From positions 1 to 64,000 of the forward strand of contig NZ_JAJDWC010000103.1 of NCBI RefSeq assembly GCF_022825805.1: 64,000 bases of DNA, read 5' to 3'. Shown piece by piece: positions 17,003 through 24,990 of this stretch (within the stretch, counting starts at the first letter, position 1; the number at the start of each line of letters is the position of its first letter). The notes below the pieces were generated by a model. That model searched no databases. It was not told where the DNA came from and saw only the letters and a list, made by a program, of their open reading frames with translations. Source of the DNA: Phaeobacter sp. (lineage in GTDB: Bacteria; Pseudomonadota; Alphaproteobacteria; Rhodobacterales; Rhodobacteraceae). Position numbers and translations under genes: made by a program.

Positions 17003-17018
17003 TTGACCAACTGGTCAA
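17003..17018. promoter_or_regulatory. RutR operator, exact consensus
   Basis: TTGACCAACTGGTCAA is a perfect palindrome around two central bases and matches the published E. coli RutR consensus TTGACCA-NN-TGGTCAA at every fixed position. It lies 88 bp before hyuC and 140 bp before rutR in their divergent promoter region. Confidence 0.88.
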
Positions 17019-17157
17019 ACTCACGCTATCAGGGTTGCCGATTCAGTCAAGAAATTGAGTCCACTATCTGCCGAAAATACCTCTAACCCTCGAATCTTTG
17101 ACGAAAATTCAGGCGCAAGCCACACTCTCCGCCATCCGAGAAAGCCCAAAGAGCAAA

Positions 17158-17781
17158 ATGCCAACTGATCGCAGCCCCACCCGGATTCAGAAAAAGAATC
17201 GCGCAACCATTCTGGAGGCCGCGCTTGAGGTCTTTTCCAACCATGGTTTTCGCGGTGCAACGGTCGATCAGATCGCCAAAGCGGCCGGGCTGAGCAAACC
17301 AAATCTGCTTTATTATTTCCCCTCGAAAGAGGCGATTTTCACCGAGCTGCTGTCCGGCCTTCTTGACACATGGCTGGATCCGCTGCGCGCCTTGGATCCG
17401 GATGGCGACCCGCTGGAAGAGATCCTGGCCTATGTTCAGCGCAAGCTGCAGATGAGCCGCGATTTTCCCCGCGAAAGCCGGTTGTTTGCCAATGAAATCG
17501 TACAAGGCGCGCCTCGGATGCTCGACAGTTTGAGCAAGGATCTAAAACCCCTGCTGGAGGAAAAATCCGCCCTGATCACGCAGTGGATGGATGCGGGCAA
17601 GCTGAACCGAACCCATTCAAAACATCTGCTTTTTTCGATCTGGTCGCTGACTCAGCACTACGCTGATTTTGATGTGCAGGTGCGCACTCTGATGGAGGAC
17701 GAAGATCCGTTTGACAGCGCGCCCCAACATCTGGAGCTCATGTTCCGCCGCTTGCTCGCGCCAGATCACATCGCCGGATAG
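17158..17781 (+). CDS. rutR: RutR-type TetR-family repressor of pyrimidine catabolism
   Basis: A 207-residue regulator. The N-terminal helix-turn-helix spans about residues 20-60 (ATVDQIAKAAGLSKPNLLYYFPSKEA, in parts), and the C-terminal domain has RutR-family hallmarks: KLQMSRDFPRESRLFANEI, LKPLLEEKSALI and IWSLTQHYADF. In E. coli RutR uracil or thymine releases the protein from DNA. ATG 17158 gives the conventional N-terminus; a TTG at 17098 is also open but would add 20 unconserved residues. It is divergent from hyuC across the exact operator, and convergent with preA, so it sits in the middle of the regulon it presumably controls. Confidence 0.93.
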   Translation: MPTDRSPTRIQKKNRATILEAALEVFSNHGFRGATVDQIAKAAGLSKPNLLYYFPSKEAIFTELLSGLLDTWLDPLRALDPDGDPLEEILAYVQRKLQMSRDFPRESRLFANEIVQGAPRMLDSLSKDLKPLLEEKSALITQWMDAGKLNRTHSKHLLFSIWSLTQHYADFDVQVRTLMEDEDPFDSAPQHLELMFRRLLAPDHIAG

Positions 17782-17865
17782 CACGCGCGCCCAAGTTTGA
17801 CGGACAAAATCGGTCGGCAGATGAAACGAGCCGGTAAATCACCCGCAAATCAGATGGACCTGAAA

Positions 17866-17900
17866 CAAAAAACGGCGCCTCCGTCGGGAGACGCCGTATT
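17866..17900 (-). terminator. Terminator of preT-preA
   Basis: On the minus strand ACGGCGTCTCC pairs with GGAGGCGCCGT (one mismatch) across CGAC, followed by TTTTTTG. It lies 47 bp after the preA stop. Confidence 0.85.
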
Positions 17901-17946
17901 GATCTAGCTGGCGAAAGGCCTTTGGGCAAAGGGCCTTTGGCTCTTG

Positions 17947-19251
17947 TTATTCCGCTGCCGTGGACGCCGGGTTGTTCGGATGGGTTGTCCAATTGGCATA
18001 GTCGTCAGAGACAACTTTCCCGGTCCGCTCATCAATCTGTCCTGCAGGAACCTGTTCCATCGTGATGCAGCCTTCGACCGGGCAGACGTTGACGCAAAGA
18101 TTGCAGGCCACGCATTCATCATCTTTTACCGTGAAGACACGATCGTCGCTCATGGCGATGGCCTGATGTGATGTGTCCTCGCAAGCTGCGAAGCAGCGAC
18201 CACATTTGATGCAATCGTCCTGATTGATCTTGGCCTTGGCCACGTAGTTCAGATTGAGATACTGCCAGTCGGTGACGTTGGGCACAGCCTTGCCAACAAA
18301 ATCGTCCAACGTGTCGTAGCCTTTGTCATCCATCCACTGGTTGAGGCCGGAAATCATTTCCTTCACGACGTTGAACCCATAGGTCATCGCTGCGGTACAG
18401 ACCTGCACGTTGCCCGCGCCCATGGTCATGAATTCCGCCGCATCGCGCCAGGTGGTCACCCCTCCGATTGCCGAAATTGGCAGACCGTGGGTTTGCGGGC
18501 AACGGGCGATTTCAGCAACCATATTGAGCGCGATTGGCTTCACCGCTGGACCACAGTAACCGCCATGCGTGCCCTTGTCGCCGATGGTTGGCTCTGGCGC
18601 CATGGCATCAAGATCAACAGACACGATGGAGTTGATTGTGTTGATCAGGCTGACCGCATCCGCGCCCCCCGCTTTGGCGGCCCGTGCGGGGAAGCGGATG
18701 TCGGTGATGTTGGGGGTCAGTTTCACGATCACCGGCTTGGAGTAGTATTTCTTACACCACTCCGTAACCATCTGAATATATTCGGGAACCTGGCCAACGG
18801 CTGATCCCATGCCGCGCTCGGCCATGCCGTGTGGGCAGCCAAAGTTCAGCTCGATCCCATCCGCGCCAGTGGCCTCAACCCGTGGCAGGATGTCCTTCCA
18901 AGCCTGTTCCTCACAGGGCACCATCAGAGAGACAATGATAGCACGATCTGGATAGTCTTTTTTGACCCGGGCGATTTCTTCCAGGTTCACCTCAAGCGGG
19001 CGGTCGGTAATCAACTCAATGTTGTTCAACCCAAGAAGGCGGCGGTCCGCCCCCCAGATCGCGCCGTAACGCGGGCCATTGACGTTCACAACCGGCGGAC
19101 CCTCGGAGCCGAGGGTTTTCCACACCACTCCGCCCCATCCGGCCTCAAAGGCACGGCGGACGTTATATTCCTTGTCCGTCGGAGGCGCGGAGGCCAGCCA
19201 GAACGGGTTCGGAGATTTGATCCCTAGAAAGTCTGCTGTTAAATCAGCCAT
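17947..19251 (-). CDS. preA: NAD-dependent dihydropyrimidine dehydrogenase, PreA subunit
   Basis: A 434-residue catalytic subunit that reduces uracil or thymine to the 5,6-dihydro form, step one of the pathway. Residues 1-310 are an FMN TIM barrel of the dihydroorotate dehydrogenase type; the active-site loop is NFGCPHGMAERGMG with Cys139 equivalent to the catalytic Cys671 of mammalian DPD. The C-terminus holds two 4Fe-4S motifs (Cys347, 350, 353, 357 and Cys380, 383, 386, 390) that pass electrons from PreT. AAGGAA precedes ATG 19251. It is 53 bp behind preT and ends convergently with rutR. Confidence 0.97.
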   Translation of the reverse strand: MADLTADFLGIKSPNPFWLASAPPTDKEYNVRRAFEAGWGGVVWKTLGSEGPPVVNVNGPRYGAIWGADRRLLGLNNIELITDRPLEVNLEEIARVKKDYPDRAIIVSLMVPCEEQAWKDILPRVEATGADGIELNFGCPHGMAERGMGSAVGQVPEYIQMVTEWCKKYYSKPVIVKLTPNITDIRFPARAAKAGGADAVSLINTINSIVSVDLDAMAPEPTIGDKGTHGGYCGPAVKPIALNMVAEIARCPQTHGLPISAIGGVTTWRDAAEFMTMGAGNVQVCTAAMTYGFNVVKEMISGLNQWMDDKGYDTLDDFVGKAVPNVTDWQYLNLNYVAKAKINQDDCIKCGRCFAACEDTSHQAIAMSDDRVFTVKDDECVACNLCVNVCPVEGCITMEQVPAGQIDERTGKVVSDDYANWTTHPNNPASTAAE

Positions 19252-19304
19252 TTGTCTGTTCCTTACACTGGCAACGCGAGGTCGTAGCCAACCTCGCCGC
19301 TGGC

Positions 19305-20639
19305 TTAGCCGATCAGGCTGGCGTGAATATCCATGGCCGCATCACGACCTTCGGCAACGGCTGTCACGGTGAGATCCTCTCCGCCGGACGCACAATCGCC
19401 CCCAGCCCAGACACCTGCGACCGAGGTGCGCCCTGCGTCATCAACTTTGATCTTACGCCCTTCCAAGGCCAACCCGTCGGGCTGGTCCTGCAGGGTCTGG
19501 CCAATCGCCTTGTAGATCTGATCCGCAGCCAGGCGCACCGTTTCGCCGGTGCCCTGCAAGGTGCCGTCAGTCGCGCTGGTGTACTCCAACTCGATCTCGA
19601 CGCAGGACCCATTGCCATGGATCGCCTTGGGCTGGACGTTGAACATCAGCTTGACGCCTTTTGTTGCAGCCAAATCCTGTTCATACCGGCTGGCCCCCAT
19701 CGCATCACGGCCCCGGCGATAGGCAATGGTCACGTTTTCCGCGCCCAGCAACTTGGACTGCACCGCAGCATCAACCGCGGTCATACCGCCACCGATCACA
19801 ACCACGTTGCGCCCAACCGGCAGAGACGTCAGATCATCCGCCTGGCGCAGCTCCGCGATGAATTCCACCGCGTCACGCACACCGCCCTTGTCTTCGCCAG
19901 TGGCACGCAGCGCGTTGACGCCCCCCAATCCGATGGAAAGGAACACAGCGTCAAAATCAGCCTTCAGCGCATCAAGCGTCAATTCAGCGCCCAGTGATTT
20001 GCCGTATTCGACTGTGATGCCGCCGATCTGCAGCAACCAGGCCACTTCCTGAGCAGCAAAATCATTGGTCGATTTATAGGCGGCGATACCAAACTCATTC
20101 AGACCACCGGCCTTTGCCTTGCGATCATAGACCGTGACATCGTGACCCAACATCGCCAGACGATGGGCCGCCGACAACCCGGCAGGGCCTGCGCCGACAA
20201 CGGCAACCGTCTTGCCCGTGGGCTCTGCACGAGAGAACGGGTGCACGCCCTTCTCCATCAACTTGTCCGTGGCGTAACGCTGCAAGCGACCAATCTCGAC
20301 CGGTTTGCCTTCTGCGGCTTCGCGCACGCAAGCCTCCTCGCAGAGCGTTTCGGTGGGGCATACCCGCGCGCACATGCCGCCCAGAATGTTCTGTTCCAAA
20401 ATCGTTTTGGCCGCGCTTTCGGGATGGCCTGCTTGGATTTCGCGAATGAACTGCGGGATATCGATGGCTGTCGGACAGGCCGTCATGCAGGGCGCGTCGT
20501 AACAGAAGTAACAGCGATCCGCCGCAACAGCCGCCTCGTGCGGCTCATACTGCGGATGCAGATCACCAAAGTTCTCAGCGATCTCAGCTGCGGACAAACG
20601 CCCTGCTTCGATGCTGGATGCCTGATGGCTGGTCGCCAT
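19305..20639 (-). CDS. preT: Dihydropyrimidine dehydrogenase, PreT subunit
   Basis: A 444-residue flavoprotein that takes electrons from NAD(P)H and hands them to PreA. The N-terminal domain is GltD-like with cysteine motifs CYFCYDAPCMTACP and CARVCPTETLCEEAC for two 4Fe-4S clusters; then an FAD site VAVVGAGPAGLSAAHRL near residue 147 and an NADH site VVVIGGGMTAVDAA further on. ATG 20639 has GGGAG seven bases upstream and gives the usual family start; the frame's earlier start is unsupported. It heads the preT-preA operon. A degenerate RutR-like palindrome lies 54-71 bp upstream. Confidence 0.95.
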   Translation of the reverse strand: MATSHQASSIEAGRLSAAEIAENFGDLHPQYEPHEAAVAADRCYFCYDAPCMTACPTAIDIPQFIREIQAGHPESAAKTILEQNILGGMCARVCPTETLCEEACVREAAEGKPVEIGRLQRYATDKLMEKGVHPFSRAEPTGKTVAVVGAGPAGLSAAHRLAMLGHDVTVYDRKAKAGGLNEFGIAAYKSTNDFAAQEVAWLLQIGGITVEYGKSLGAELTLDALKADFDAVFLSIGLGGVNALRATGEDKGGVRDAVEFIAELRQADDLTSLPVGRNVVVIGGGMTAVDAAVQSKLLGAENVTIAYRRGRDAMGASRYEQDLAATKGVKLMFNVQPKAIHGNGSCVEIELEYTSATDGTLQGTGETVRLAADQIYKAIGQTLQDQPDGLALEGRKIKVDDAGRTSVAGVWAGGDCASGGEDLTVTAVAEGRDAAMDIHASLIG

Positions 20640-20690
20640 TGGGTGTCTCCCTGATGTGTTTCTTATGGAATCACAGTGCCACAGTTTCAT

Positions 20691-20710
20691 TTTTTATCAA
20701 CTGGTAAAAA
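20691..20710. promoter_or_regulatory. Degenerate RutR-like palindrome before preT
   Basis: TTTATCAACTGGTAAA (20693-20708) is a near-perfect inverted repeat around AC and keeps 11 of the 14 fixed positions of the RutR box, including the same AC centre as the exact site at 17003. It extends to TTTTTA...TAAAAA at the outer ends. Confidence 0.6.
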
Positions 20711-20965
20711 ATTGAGACGTGCAAAATTACATATCGCGCAACTTTAGAAATAAGCCGTAAAACATTGTATCTTATTACTTACCCCATCCATCCACTTCGT
20801 GAAATCGCATAGAAACCCACCGCGCGGCCCCAAAATTCGCGGTGTCAACTCCGCTCAAAACGTCAGCATGACTGCCCCAAAACGCCTAGATTTTCCGCAC
20901 AGGAGAGACTGACAAAAACAGGTGGAATTCGACCAACACACGCATCGATTCCGACAGCGCAGAAA
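20711..20965. other. Intergenic region between preT and the gapR terminator
   Basis: No gene visible. The half next to preT is AT-rich (20705-20790) and should contain its promoter. I see nothing recognisable in the remainder. Confidence 0.5.
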
Positions 20966-21001
20966 CAAAAAGGCCCCCGCCAATTGGCAGAGGCCTTTTG
21001 C
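20966..21001 (-). terminator. Terminator of gapR
   Basis: On the minus strand AAAAGGCCTCTGCC pairs with GGCGGGGGCCTTTTT (a wobble in the middle) around AATT. It begins 20 bp after the gapR stop and ends in five T. Confidence 0.85.
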
Positions 21002-21021
21002 AAAATTCAACGGTTGGCAGA

Positions 21022-21285
21022 TCACATGCCAAGCGCTTCTTTGTACATTTCCAAAACCGCCTCTTCTTCGGCGATATCGTCTTTGTCACGCTTGCGCAGA
21101 GCGATCACCTTGCGAATGACTTTGGTGTCATAACCGCGCGCCTTCGCCTCGGCCATGATCTCTTTCTGCTGATCAGCCAGATCTTTCTTTTCAGCATCCA
21201 GCCGCTCAAATCGTTCAATGAACTGGCGCAGTTCACCAGCGGTCACACGGTAGCTGTCGCTCTTTTCGTCTTCGGTCATGTCCAT
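21022..21285 (-). CDS. gapR: GapR family DNA-binding protein (DUF2312)
   Basis: An 87-residue nucleoid-associated protein. In Caulobacter GapR encircles overtwisted AT-rich DNA ahead of replication and transcription and stimulates topoisomerases. The sequence matches the family along its whole length: coiled-coil core RQFIERFERLDAEKKDL, DQQKEIMAEAKARGYDTKVIRK and the conserved end of KDDIAEEEAVLEMYKEALGM. ATG 21285 is used; an in-frame ATG at 21279 is also possible. It is monocistronic with its own terminator. Confidence 0.92.
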   Translation of the reverse strand: MDMTEDEKSDSYRVTAGELRQFIERFERLDAEKKDLADQQKEIMAEAKARGYDTKVIRKVIALRKRDKDDIAEEEAVLEMYKEALGM

Positions 21286-21476
21286 GGGAGATCCATCCGC
21301 AAAATAGAGGTCAATTCACCGTCTCAAATACAAGTGCGCTGACGCCGCCGCAAGCGATGATCGCGCATTTGGCGCGGATGAGATCGGCTTGCCCCAGCGC
21401 GTGTAATCCGCTAGGCGGTTTTCTGTCTTGATCGCAGGTCAGCAGACACAATCACAGGCTGACGACGGAGAAAACG

Positions 21477-21695
21477 ATGTTCGAAATTATGGTTTGGGGC
21501 GGTGCGGCCCTGTCGGTTGCCGGATTGGCCGGATTGATTGTGAGTGTCATTCGCGTGGCCTCTGCCAAACGGCAGAATCTCAGCGATGAAGAGCTGCGGG
21601 CCGCGATCCAAAAAGCCCTGCCGCTCAATCTCGGCGCTCTCTTTCTGTCAGTGATCGGCCTGATGCTGGTGATGTTGGGGCTGAGCCTCGGCTAG
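21477..21695 (+). CDS. Small two-helix membrane protein, unknown
   Basis: A 72-residue protein that I do not recognise by function. Two hydrophobic helices (about residues 5-26 and 48-70) flank a short basic/acidic loop (ASAKRQNLSDEELRAAIQKAL). GGAGAAAACG directly before ATG 21477 supports translation, and the composition is consistent with a real inner-membrane protein. It stands alone between gapR and a convergent small gene. Confidence 0.65.
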   Translation: MFEIMVWGGAALSVAGLAGLIVSVIRVASAKRQNLSDEELRAAIQKALPLNLGALFLSVIGLMLVMLGLSLG

Positions 21696-21801
21696 TGCCG
21701 TCACCGCTCTGGCGCTCCGCGCAGGCGGTTTTGCCCTTGTATCTGCTGTATCCGCTTTGAAGACCCAGAGGGATAGCATCAGGCAGTCTGTTTTGGTCCG
21801 T

Positions 21802-22092
21802 TCAAACCGGCATGTTGTCAAACATGTGGTCAGCGAATTCTTCGTGCAGCATCTGGTCCAAACGCACCATGCGCGGCGGCACACGTACGCCCGCAATGCG
21901 CAGACGCGCAAGAACATGGCTGAACTCTGCCCCCAAACGATGCCGGTCGTTGCGATGCGCGGCCAGCAGCATCTGCTCAAGTTGTTGCGCCGCAGCCATC
22001 AGCCTGCTCTGCCCTGACGACTGCACCGGTGACTGCGCCGACGACTGCTGCTCTGGTCGTGCCCCGGCATATCCAAAATTCACGCCACCCAT
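21802..22092 (-). CDS. Hypothetical 96-residue protein
   Basis: Not recognised. The first 30 residues are low-complexity (Gln/Ser-rich: EQQSSAQSPVQSSGQS), followed by a helical region (LMAAAQQLEQMLLAAHRND, then HVLARLRIAGVRVPPRMVRLDQMLHEEFADHMF). No signal peptide or membrane segment. GGGAGGA ahead of ATG 22092 makes it a credible gene. A 15-bp period repeat array lies about 70-110 bp upstream in the same orientation. It could be transcribed from a promoter inside the 496-bp intergenic region on its 5' side. Confidence 0.6.
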   Translation of the reverse strand: MGGVNFGYAGARPEQQSSAQSPVQSSGQSRLMAAAQQLEQMLLAAHRNDRHRLGAEFSHVLARLRIAGVRVPPRMVRLDQMLHEEFADHMFDNMPV

Positions 22093-22159
22093 TGTCAGTT
22101 CCTCCCTCTGCCATGCTTATCAGCCGGTGCAGGCCAACGGCACTGCACGGATTGGAAAC

Positions 22160-22204
22160 GTCCTTGGTCTTGTTGTCTTTGGTCCTGTTGTCTTTGCTCT
22201 TGTC
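22160..22204 (-). repeat. 15-bp period tandem array B, three units
   Basis: On the minus strand the units are AAAAACGACAAGAGC, AAAGACAACAGGACC and AAAGACAAGACCAAG (register shifted slightly). On the plus strand they appear as GTCTTTGGTCCTGTT and GTCTTTGCTCTTGTC. The period is exactly 15. It lies upstream of, and in the same sense as, the 96-residue gene. Confidence 0.7.
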
Positions 22205-22543
22205 GTTTTTATCAGATCAATCGCTCGCCGAACTGGATCGATGGCCATTCGCCAGCCCCCGCCACGCGCCGAGTAGAGCTCTCTTTTATTTTCAAACTGG
22301 CGCATCGAGGGTCGGGATCAAGCTGAAGCGGAACTCTGTTTGACCCGCGCGGCGATCTGCCACGGTATTTGTCAGTCCCAACCTGCGCCTGGCCCACCCA
22401 CGGCACGCTACCTGTGGATAAGGTAGAGGACAAATACACCTTAACAAGATCTTAATGCCGCCACAACGCGTCATCCGGGTGCATTTTACGGTGGTTTTCA
22501 GTCCACGTCTTCGCGACACTGAAGACCGGCATGTCACGCTTGA

Positions 22544-22567
22544 ACATATTCACATTTATATATATGT
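22544..22567 (+). promoter_or_regulatory. AT-rich inverted repeat before the persulfide operon
   Basis: ACATAT (22544-22549) and ATATGT (22562-22567) form a 6-bp inverted repeat across 12 AT-rich bases. The segment includes ATTC, one half of the ATTC-N8-GAAT sequence reported for SqrR, but not the other half. It sits 22 bp before the MBL start, overlapping the likely -10 region, a position suited to a BigR/SqrR-type repressor. Confidence 0.45.
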
Positions 22568-22588
22568 AGAAAAACAGGAGGAGTTCCC

Positions 22589-23452
22589 ATGCATCCAGCC
22601 GTTGAAGCATTCTTTGATTTGCAAACAAATACAGTTTCTTATGTGGTCAAAGAGCCAAATGGACGCTCCTGCGCAATCATCGACTCCGTCCTGGATTTTG
22701 ACCATTCTTCCGGCCGCACGGGCACATCCTCGGCGGATCGCATCATTGCCTGGATCCAGGACCACAACCTGAACGTTGATTGGATCCTGGAAAGCCACGT
22801 TCACGCCGATCACCTCTCGGCAGCACCGTATCTGCAGGAGAAACTTGGCGGGAAAATTGGCATTGGCCGTCACATCACCACAGTACAAACCACCTTTGGC
22901 AAGGTCTTCAACGAAGGCACCGAATTCCAGCGCGATGGCAGCCAGTTCGACGCTTTGTTCGATGATGGCGACAGTTTGCACATCGGACAGATGCGCGCCG
23001 ATGTGCTGCACACACCCGGTCACACCCCAGCCTGCCTGACCTATGTCATTGGCGATGCAGCCTTTGTCGGGGACACGCTGTTCATGCCCGATTTCGGCAC
23101 CGCGCGATGTGATTTTCCGGGCGGATCTTCGCAACAGCTGTTTCAATCGATTCAGCGTATCCTCGCCCTACCCGATGAAACACGCATTTTTGTAGGCCAT
23201 GATTACAAAGCCCCAGGTCGTGACGATTTTGCCTGGGAAACAACGGTGGGCGAACAAAAAGCGCTGAACATTCACGTCGCGTCCGGACGCAGCATCGAAG
23301 AGTTCGTGGCAATGCGCGACAAGCGGGATGCCTCGCTGGCGATGCCCCGGCTGATCCTGCCATCACTGCAGGTCAATATGCGCGCGGGCCACATGCCCGA
23401 GCCCGATGCCGAGGGCGACGTCTATCTGAAATTGCCCATCAACAAACTCTGA
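22589..23452 (+). CDS. blh: MBL-fold persulfide dioxygenase (Blh-type)
   Basis: A 287-residue metallo-beta-lactamase-fold protein of the ETHE1/Blh group, which oxidise glutathione persulfide to sulfite. Iron/zinc ligands: His70, His72, Asp74 and His75 in SHVHADH, His in HTPGHTPAC, Asp in VGDTLF, His in VGHDY; the GTARCDFPGG segment is typical of this group. GGAGGAG before ATG 22589 is strong. It leads a four-gene operon with two YeeE/YedE proteins and a DUF442 protein. In Agrobacterium and Xylella the DUF442 and MBL parts are one protein; here they are separate. Confidence 0.9.
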   Translation: MHPAVEAFFDLQTNTVSYVVKEPNGRSCAIIDSVLDFDHSSGRTGTSSADRIIAWIQDHNLNVDWILESHVHADHLSAAPYLQEKLGGKIGIGRHITTVQTTFGKVFNEGTEFQRDGSQFDALFDDGDSLHIGQMRADVLHTPGHTPACLTYVIGDAAFVGDTLFMPDFGTARCDFPGGSSQQLFQSIQRILALPDETRIFVGHDYKAPGRDDFAWETTVGEQKALNIHVASGRSIEEFVAMRDKRDASLAMPRLILPSLQVNMRAGHMPEPDAEGDVYLKLPINKL

Positions 23453-23485
23453 CAGATCCCCCCCTCGCAAAGGAGCGCAGAACAC

Positions 23486-23908
23486 ATGGAGACCGCTTGG
23501 ATCTTTGGCCTCATGGGAGGTATGCTTATCGGCGTGGCGGGCCTGATTTTGCTGCTGGGCAATGGCCGCATCATGGGCGTCAGCGGAATTTTCGGCCGTT
23601 TGATCGACGGATCAGCCCCCTCTGATTGGGCGGAACGCCTGACGTTTGTGGCAGGCTTGGCTCTGGCGCCCTTTGTGATTGCGTTGACCCTCGGTGGCGC
23701 GCCCACCCATCTGACAAGCAACACTGGCGTCATCCTCGCAGCCGGTGTGTTGGTCGGGTTTGGAACCCGGCTGGCCAATGGATGCACGTCTGGTCACGGG
23801 GTCTGCGGCATCTCGCGGCTGTCACTTCGCGGGCTCATCGCCACGCTGGTCTTTTGCGCGGCGGGGGCTGGCACAGTCGCGCTCCTGCGTCTGTTGGGAG
23901 TGTTGTGA
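23486..23908 (+). CDS. YeeE/YedE family sulfur transport protein, first half
   Basis: A 140-residue membrane protein with about four helices. It carries the family signature GFGTRLANGCTSGHGVCGISRLS with the conserved cysteines thought to pass thiosulfate or sulfur through the channel. AAAGGAG lies before ATG 23486. Its stop overlaps the start of the second YeeE/YedE gene (TGATG), so the two are translationally coupled and probably form a heteromer equal to one full-length YeeE. Confidence 0.9.
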   Translation: METAWIFGLMGGMLIGVAGLILLLGNGRIMGVSGIFGRLIDGSAPSDWAERLTFVAGLALAPFVIALTLGGAPTHLTSNTGVILAAGVLVGFGTRLANGCTSGHGVCGISRLSLRGLIATLVFCAAGAGTVALLRLLGVL

Positions 23909-24342
23909 TGAAACGATTCGGCATTGCTTTTGTCTCGGGTGCCCTGTTTGGTGCGGGCCTGCTGATATCTGGCATGACAGACACGCAAAAAGTCCAAGGT
24001 TTCTTGGACATCACTGGTTCATGGGATCCCACTCTCGCATTTGTGATGGTGGGGGCGATCCTGCCGATGATGCTCGCTTGGCGCCTAACGCGGGGACGTC
24101 GGCCACTGGCAGGCGGGCAATGGCCTGCACACCCAAAATCAGCACCGGACCGCAGATTGATCGTTGGATCCACAATGTTTGGCGTTGGTTGGGGCCTTGC
24201 AGGACTGTGCCCAGGACCGGCAATTGCGAGCGTCGGATTTGGCGGTACCGAGGGGCTCCTGTTCCTGGCAGCCATGGCCATCGGTATGATCGGGTCAGGC
24301 CGCGTTCTGCAATGGCTAGACCAAGACACAGCAACCGCTTAA
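23908..24342 (+). CDS. YeeE/YedE family sulfur transport protein, second half
   Basis: A 144-residue membrane protein, the partner of the preceding gene. It shows the second-half motif GVGWGLAGLCPGPAIAS and about four hydrophobic segments. The start ATG 23908 shares a base with the upstream TGA. The pair is a common alphaproteobacterial form of the sulfur transporter, located with persulfide dioxygenases and regulated by BigR/SqrR in characterised species. Confidence 0.9.
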   Translation: MKRFGIAFVSGALFGAGLLISGMTDTQKVQGFLDITGSWDPTLAFVMVGAILPMMLAWRLTRGRRPLAGGQWPAHPKSAPDRRLIVGSTMFGVGWGLAGLCPGPAIASVGFGGTEGLLFLAAMAIGMIGSGRVLQWLDQDTATA

Positions 24343-24353
24343 AAGACGGGATC

Positions 24354-24791
24354 ATGGACCCACGCATTCTTTCCCCCCGCTACACCGTATCCCCGCAAAT
24401 TTCAGTCGAAGATCTGAGCCGGATCGCTGAAGCAGGGTATCAGACCATCATCTGCAACCGGCCGGATGAAGAGGTTCCGCCCAGCCATCAGGCTGCAGCG
24501 ATACAAACCGCCGCCGAAGCGCTTGGCCTGACATTCGAAGTCCTGCCGCTGACCCACCAGACGATGACGCCAGACAATGTTGCACGGCAAAAAGCGATCA
24601 TTGAGGCAGCAGAAACCCCCGTCTTTGCCTATTGTGCATCCGGCACGCGCTGTTCGGTGGTTTGGGCTCTGGGTCAGGCCAGTGAACAATCTGTCGACGA
24701 CATTCTACTGGCCGCCGCAAAGGCGGGATATCAGCTGGATGGATTGCGGCCCACTCTTGAGGCCTTGGCGCACAATCAGACTGCAGGCTAA
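24354..24791 (+). CDS. TIGR01244 family sulfur transferase (DUF442, Blh N-domain)
   Basis: A 145-residue phosphatase-fold/rhodanese-like protein. The catalytic loop CASGTRCS near residue 97 provides the cysteine that carries sulfane sulfur. The N-terminus (SPRYTVSPQISVEDLSRIAEAGY) matches DUF442. It corresponds to the N-terminal domain of the fused Blh protein, while the MBL part is the first gene of this operon. It follows the second YeeE gene by 11 bp. Confidence 0.88.
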   Translation: MDPRILSPRYTVSPQISVEDLSRIAEAGYQTIICNRPDEEVPPSHQAAAIQTAAEALGLTFEVLPLTHQTMTPDNVARQKAIIEAAETPVFAYCASGTRCSVVWALGQASEQSVDDILLAAAKAGYQLDGLRPTLEALAHNQTAG

Positions 24792-24808
24792 CATCTGCGT
24801 CCAGACAA

Positions 24809-24848
24809 GTGTTTGCCGCGCTCAAAGTGGGGCAAACACGCGTTTTTG
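24809..24848 (+). terminator. Terminator of the persulfide operon
   Basis: GTGTTTGCC pairs with GGCAAACAC across a 13-base loop, followed by GCGTTTTTG. It lies about 20 bp after the DUF442 stop. Confidence 0.8.
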
Positions 24849-24990
24849 TTATATCGTTGTATGATGTTGCAATGCCGGATCAACGTCTGTGACCCGGATG
24901 AAAAGTAAGCGCTAAAGCGGCAAATGTAGCGGCCAACGCGCGAGCCGCTGTATAGCAGAGCTTTGGCTGGCCCGAGATCAGGCCAAGGCC

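Larger units (their letters stand above)
22093..22588. other. 496-bp intergenic region upstream of the persulfide operon
   Basis: No gene that I can support; the open frames crossing it are carried by the 15-bp repeats or lack a start site. It holds array B (22160-22204) and, at the right end, the AT-rich promoter/operator area of the MBL gene. Confidence 0.55.

Noticed and set aside
24906..24915. Second LacI-like palindrome TAAGCGCTAA
   Set aside because: It has one mismatch and lies between the 3' ends of convergent genes, where an operator is not expected.
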